This document shows positions 5,514 to 5,515 of a stretch of DNA of 5,515 bases, one piece after another. The DNA lies in assembly GCA_947176045.1 (NCBI GenBank), contig CAMWPF010000119.1, forward strand, positions 1 to 5,515. Direction: 5' to 3'. Each line of letters opens with the position of its first letter. The first letter of the stretch is position 1. Under the pieces are notes generated by a model that saw nothing but the letters and a program-made list of their open reading frames with translations, ran no database searches and had not been told where the DNA came from. Both the position numbers and the translations under genes were made by a program. Origin of the DNA: an uncultured Treponema sp. GTDB lineage: Bacteria; Spirochaetota; Spirochaetia; Treponematales; Treponemataceae.

Positions 5514-5515
5514 AA

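Overview
The window reads as bacterial chromosome with five protein genes, all on the + strand, plus one possible tiny leader ORF. In order they are: a 5'-truncated clostripain-like (C11) cysteine peptidase; lspA (lipoprotein signal peptidase); mtnN (MTA/SAH nucleosidase); a DUF1538 multi-pass membrane protein; a PII-like signalling protein with two PII domains in one chain; and birA (biotin ligase/repressor), whose frame stops early just before the window edge. The LspA sequence (FGDFLRIVHVSN, VVDFIDVKFFGIFGL, RWPTFNVADS) looks most like Treponema-type spirochaete LspA from memory. That assignment is an inference and was not checked by search.

Region 1 (1-1136) is visibly AT-rich and holds the C11 peptidase. 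At about 1137 the composition switches abruptly to GC-rich DNA, which continues to the end. The peptidase therefore looks like a separate, possibly acquired, block. Its N-terminus, including any signal peptide, lies upstream of the window.

Region 2 (1137-2519) holds lspA and mtnN, two ordinary housekeeping genes. lspA has no Shine-Dalgarno sequence. A promoter-like element sits so close to its ATG that the mRNA could be leaderless. mtnN follows 27 bases later with its own ribosome binding site.

Region 3 (2520-5515) is the most interesting part. A well-spaced 18-codon ORF with a strong ribosome binding site is followed at once by GC-rich inverted repeats that can form two mutually exclusive hairpins. 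Then comes a tight three-gene run: DUF1538 protein, double PII protein and birA, with gaps of 7 and 0 bases. Both the membrane protein and its PII-like partner are internally duplicated. This suggests a two-fold membrane unit controlled by a two-domain PII protein, loosely parallel to AmtB-GlnK. Substrate and signal cannot be read from the sequence. birA is probably only co-transcribed. Its early stop in a TTTAAAA run suggests a frameshift or a sequencing indel.

No tRNA, rRNA, CRISPR array, insertion sequence or convincing rho-independent terminator was seen, and no minus-strand gene is supported.
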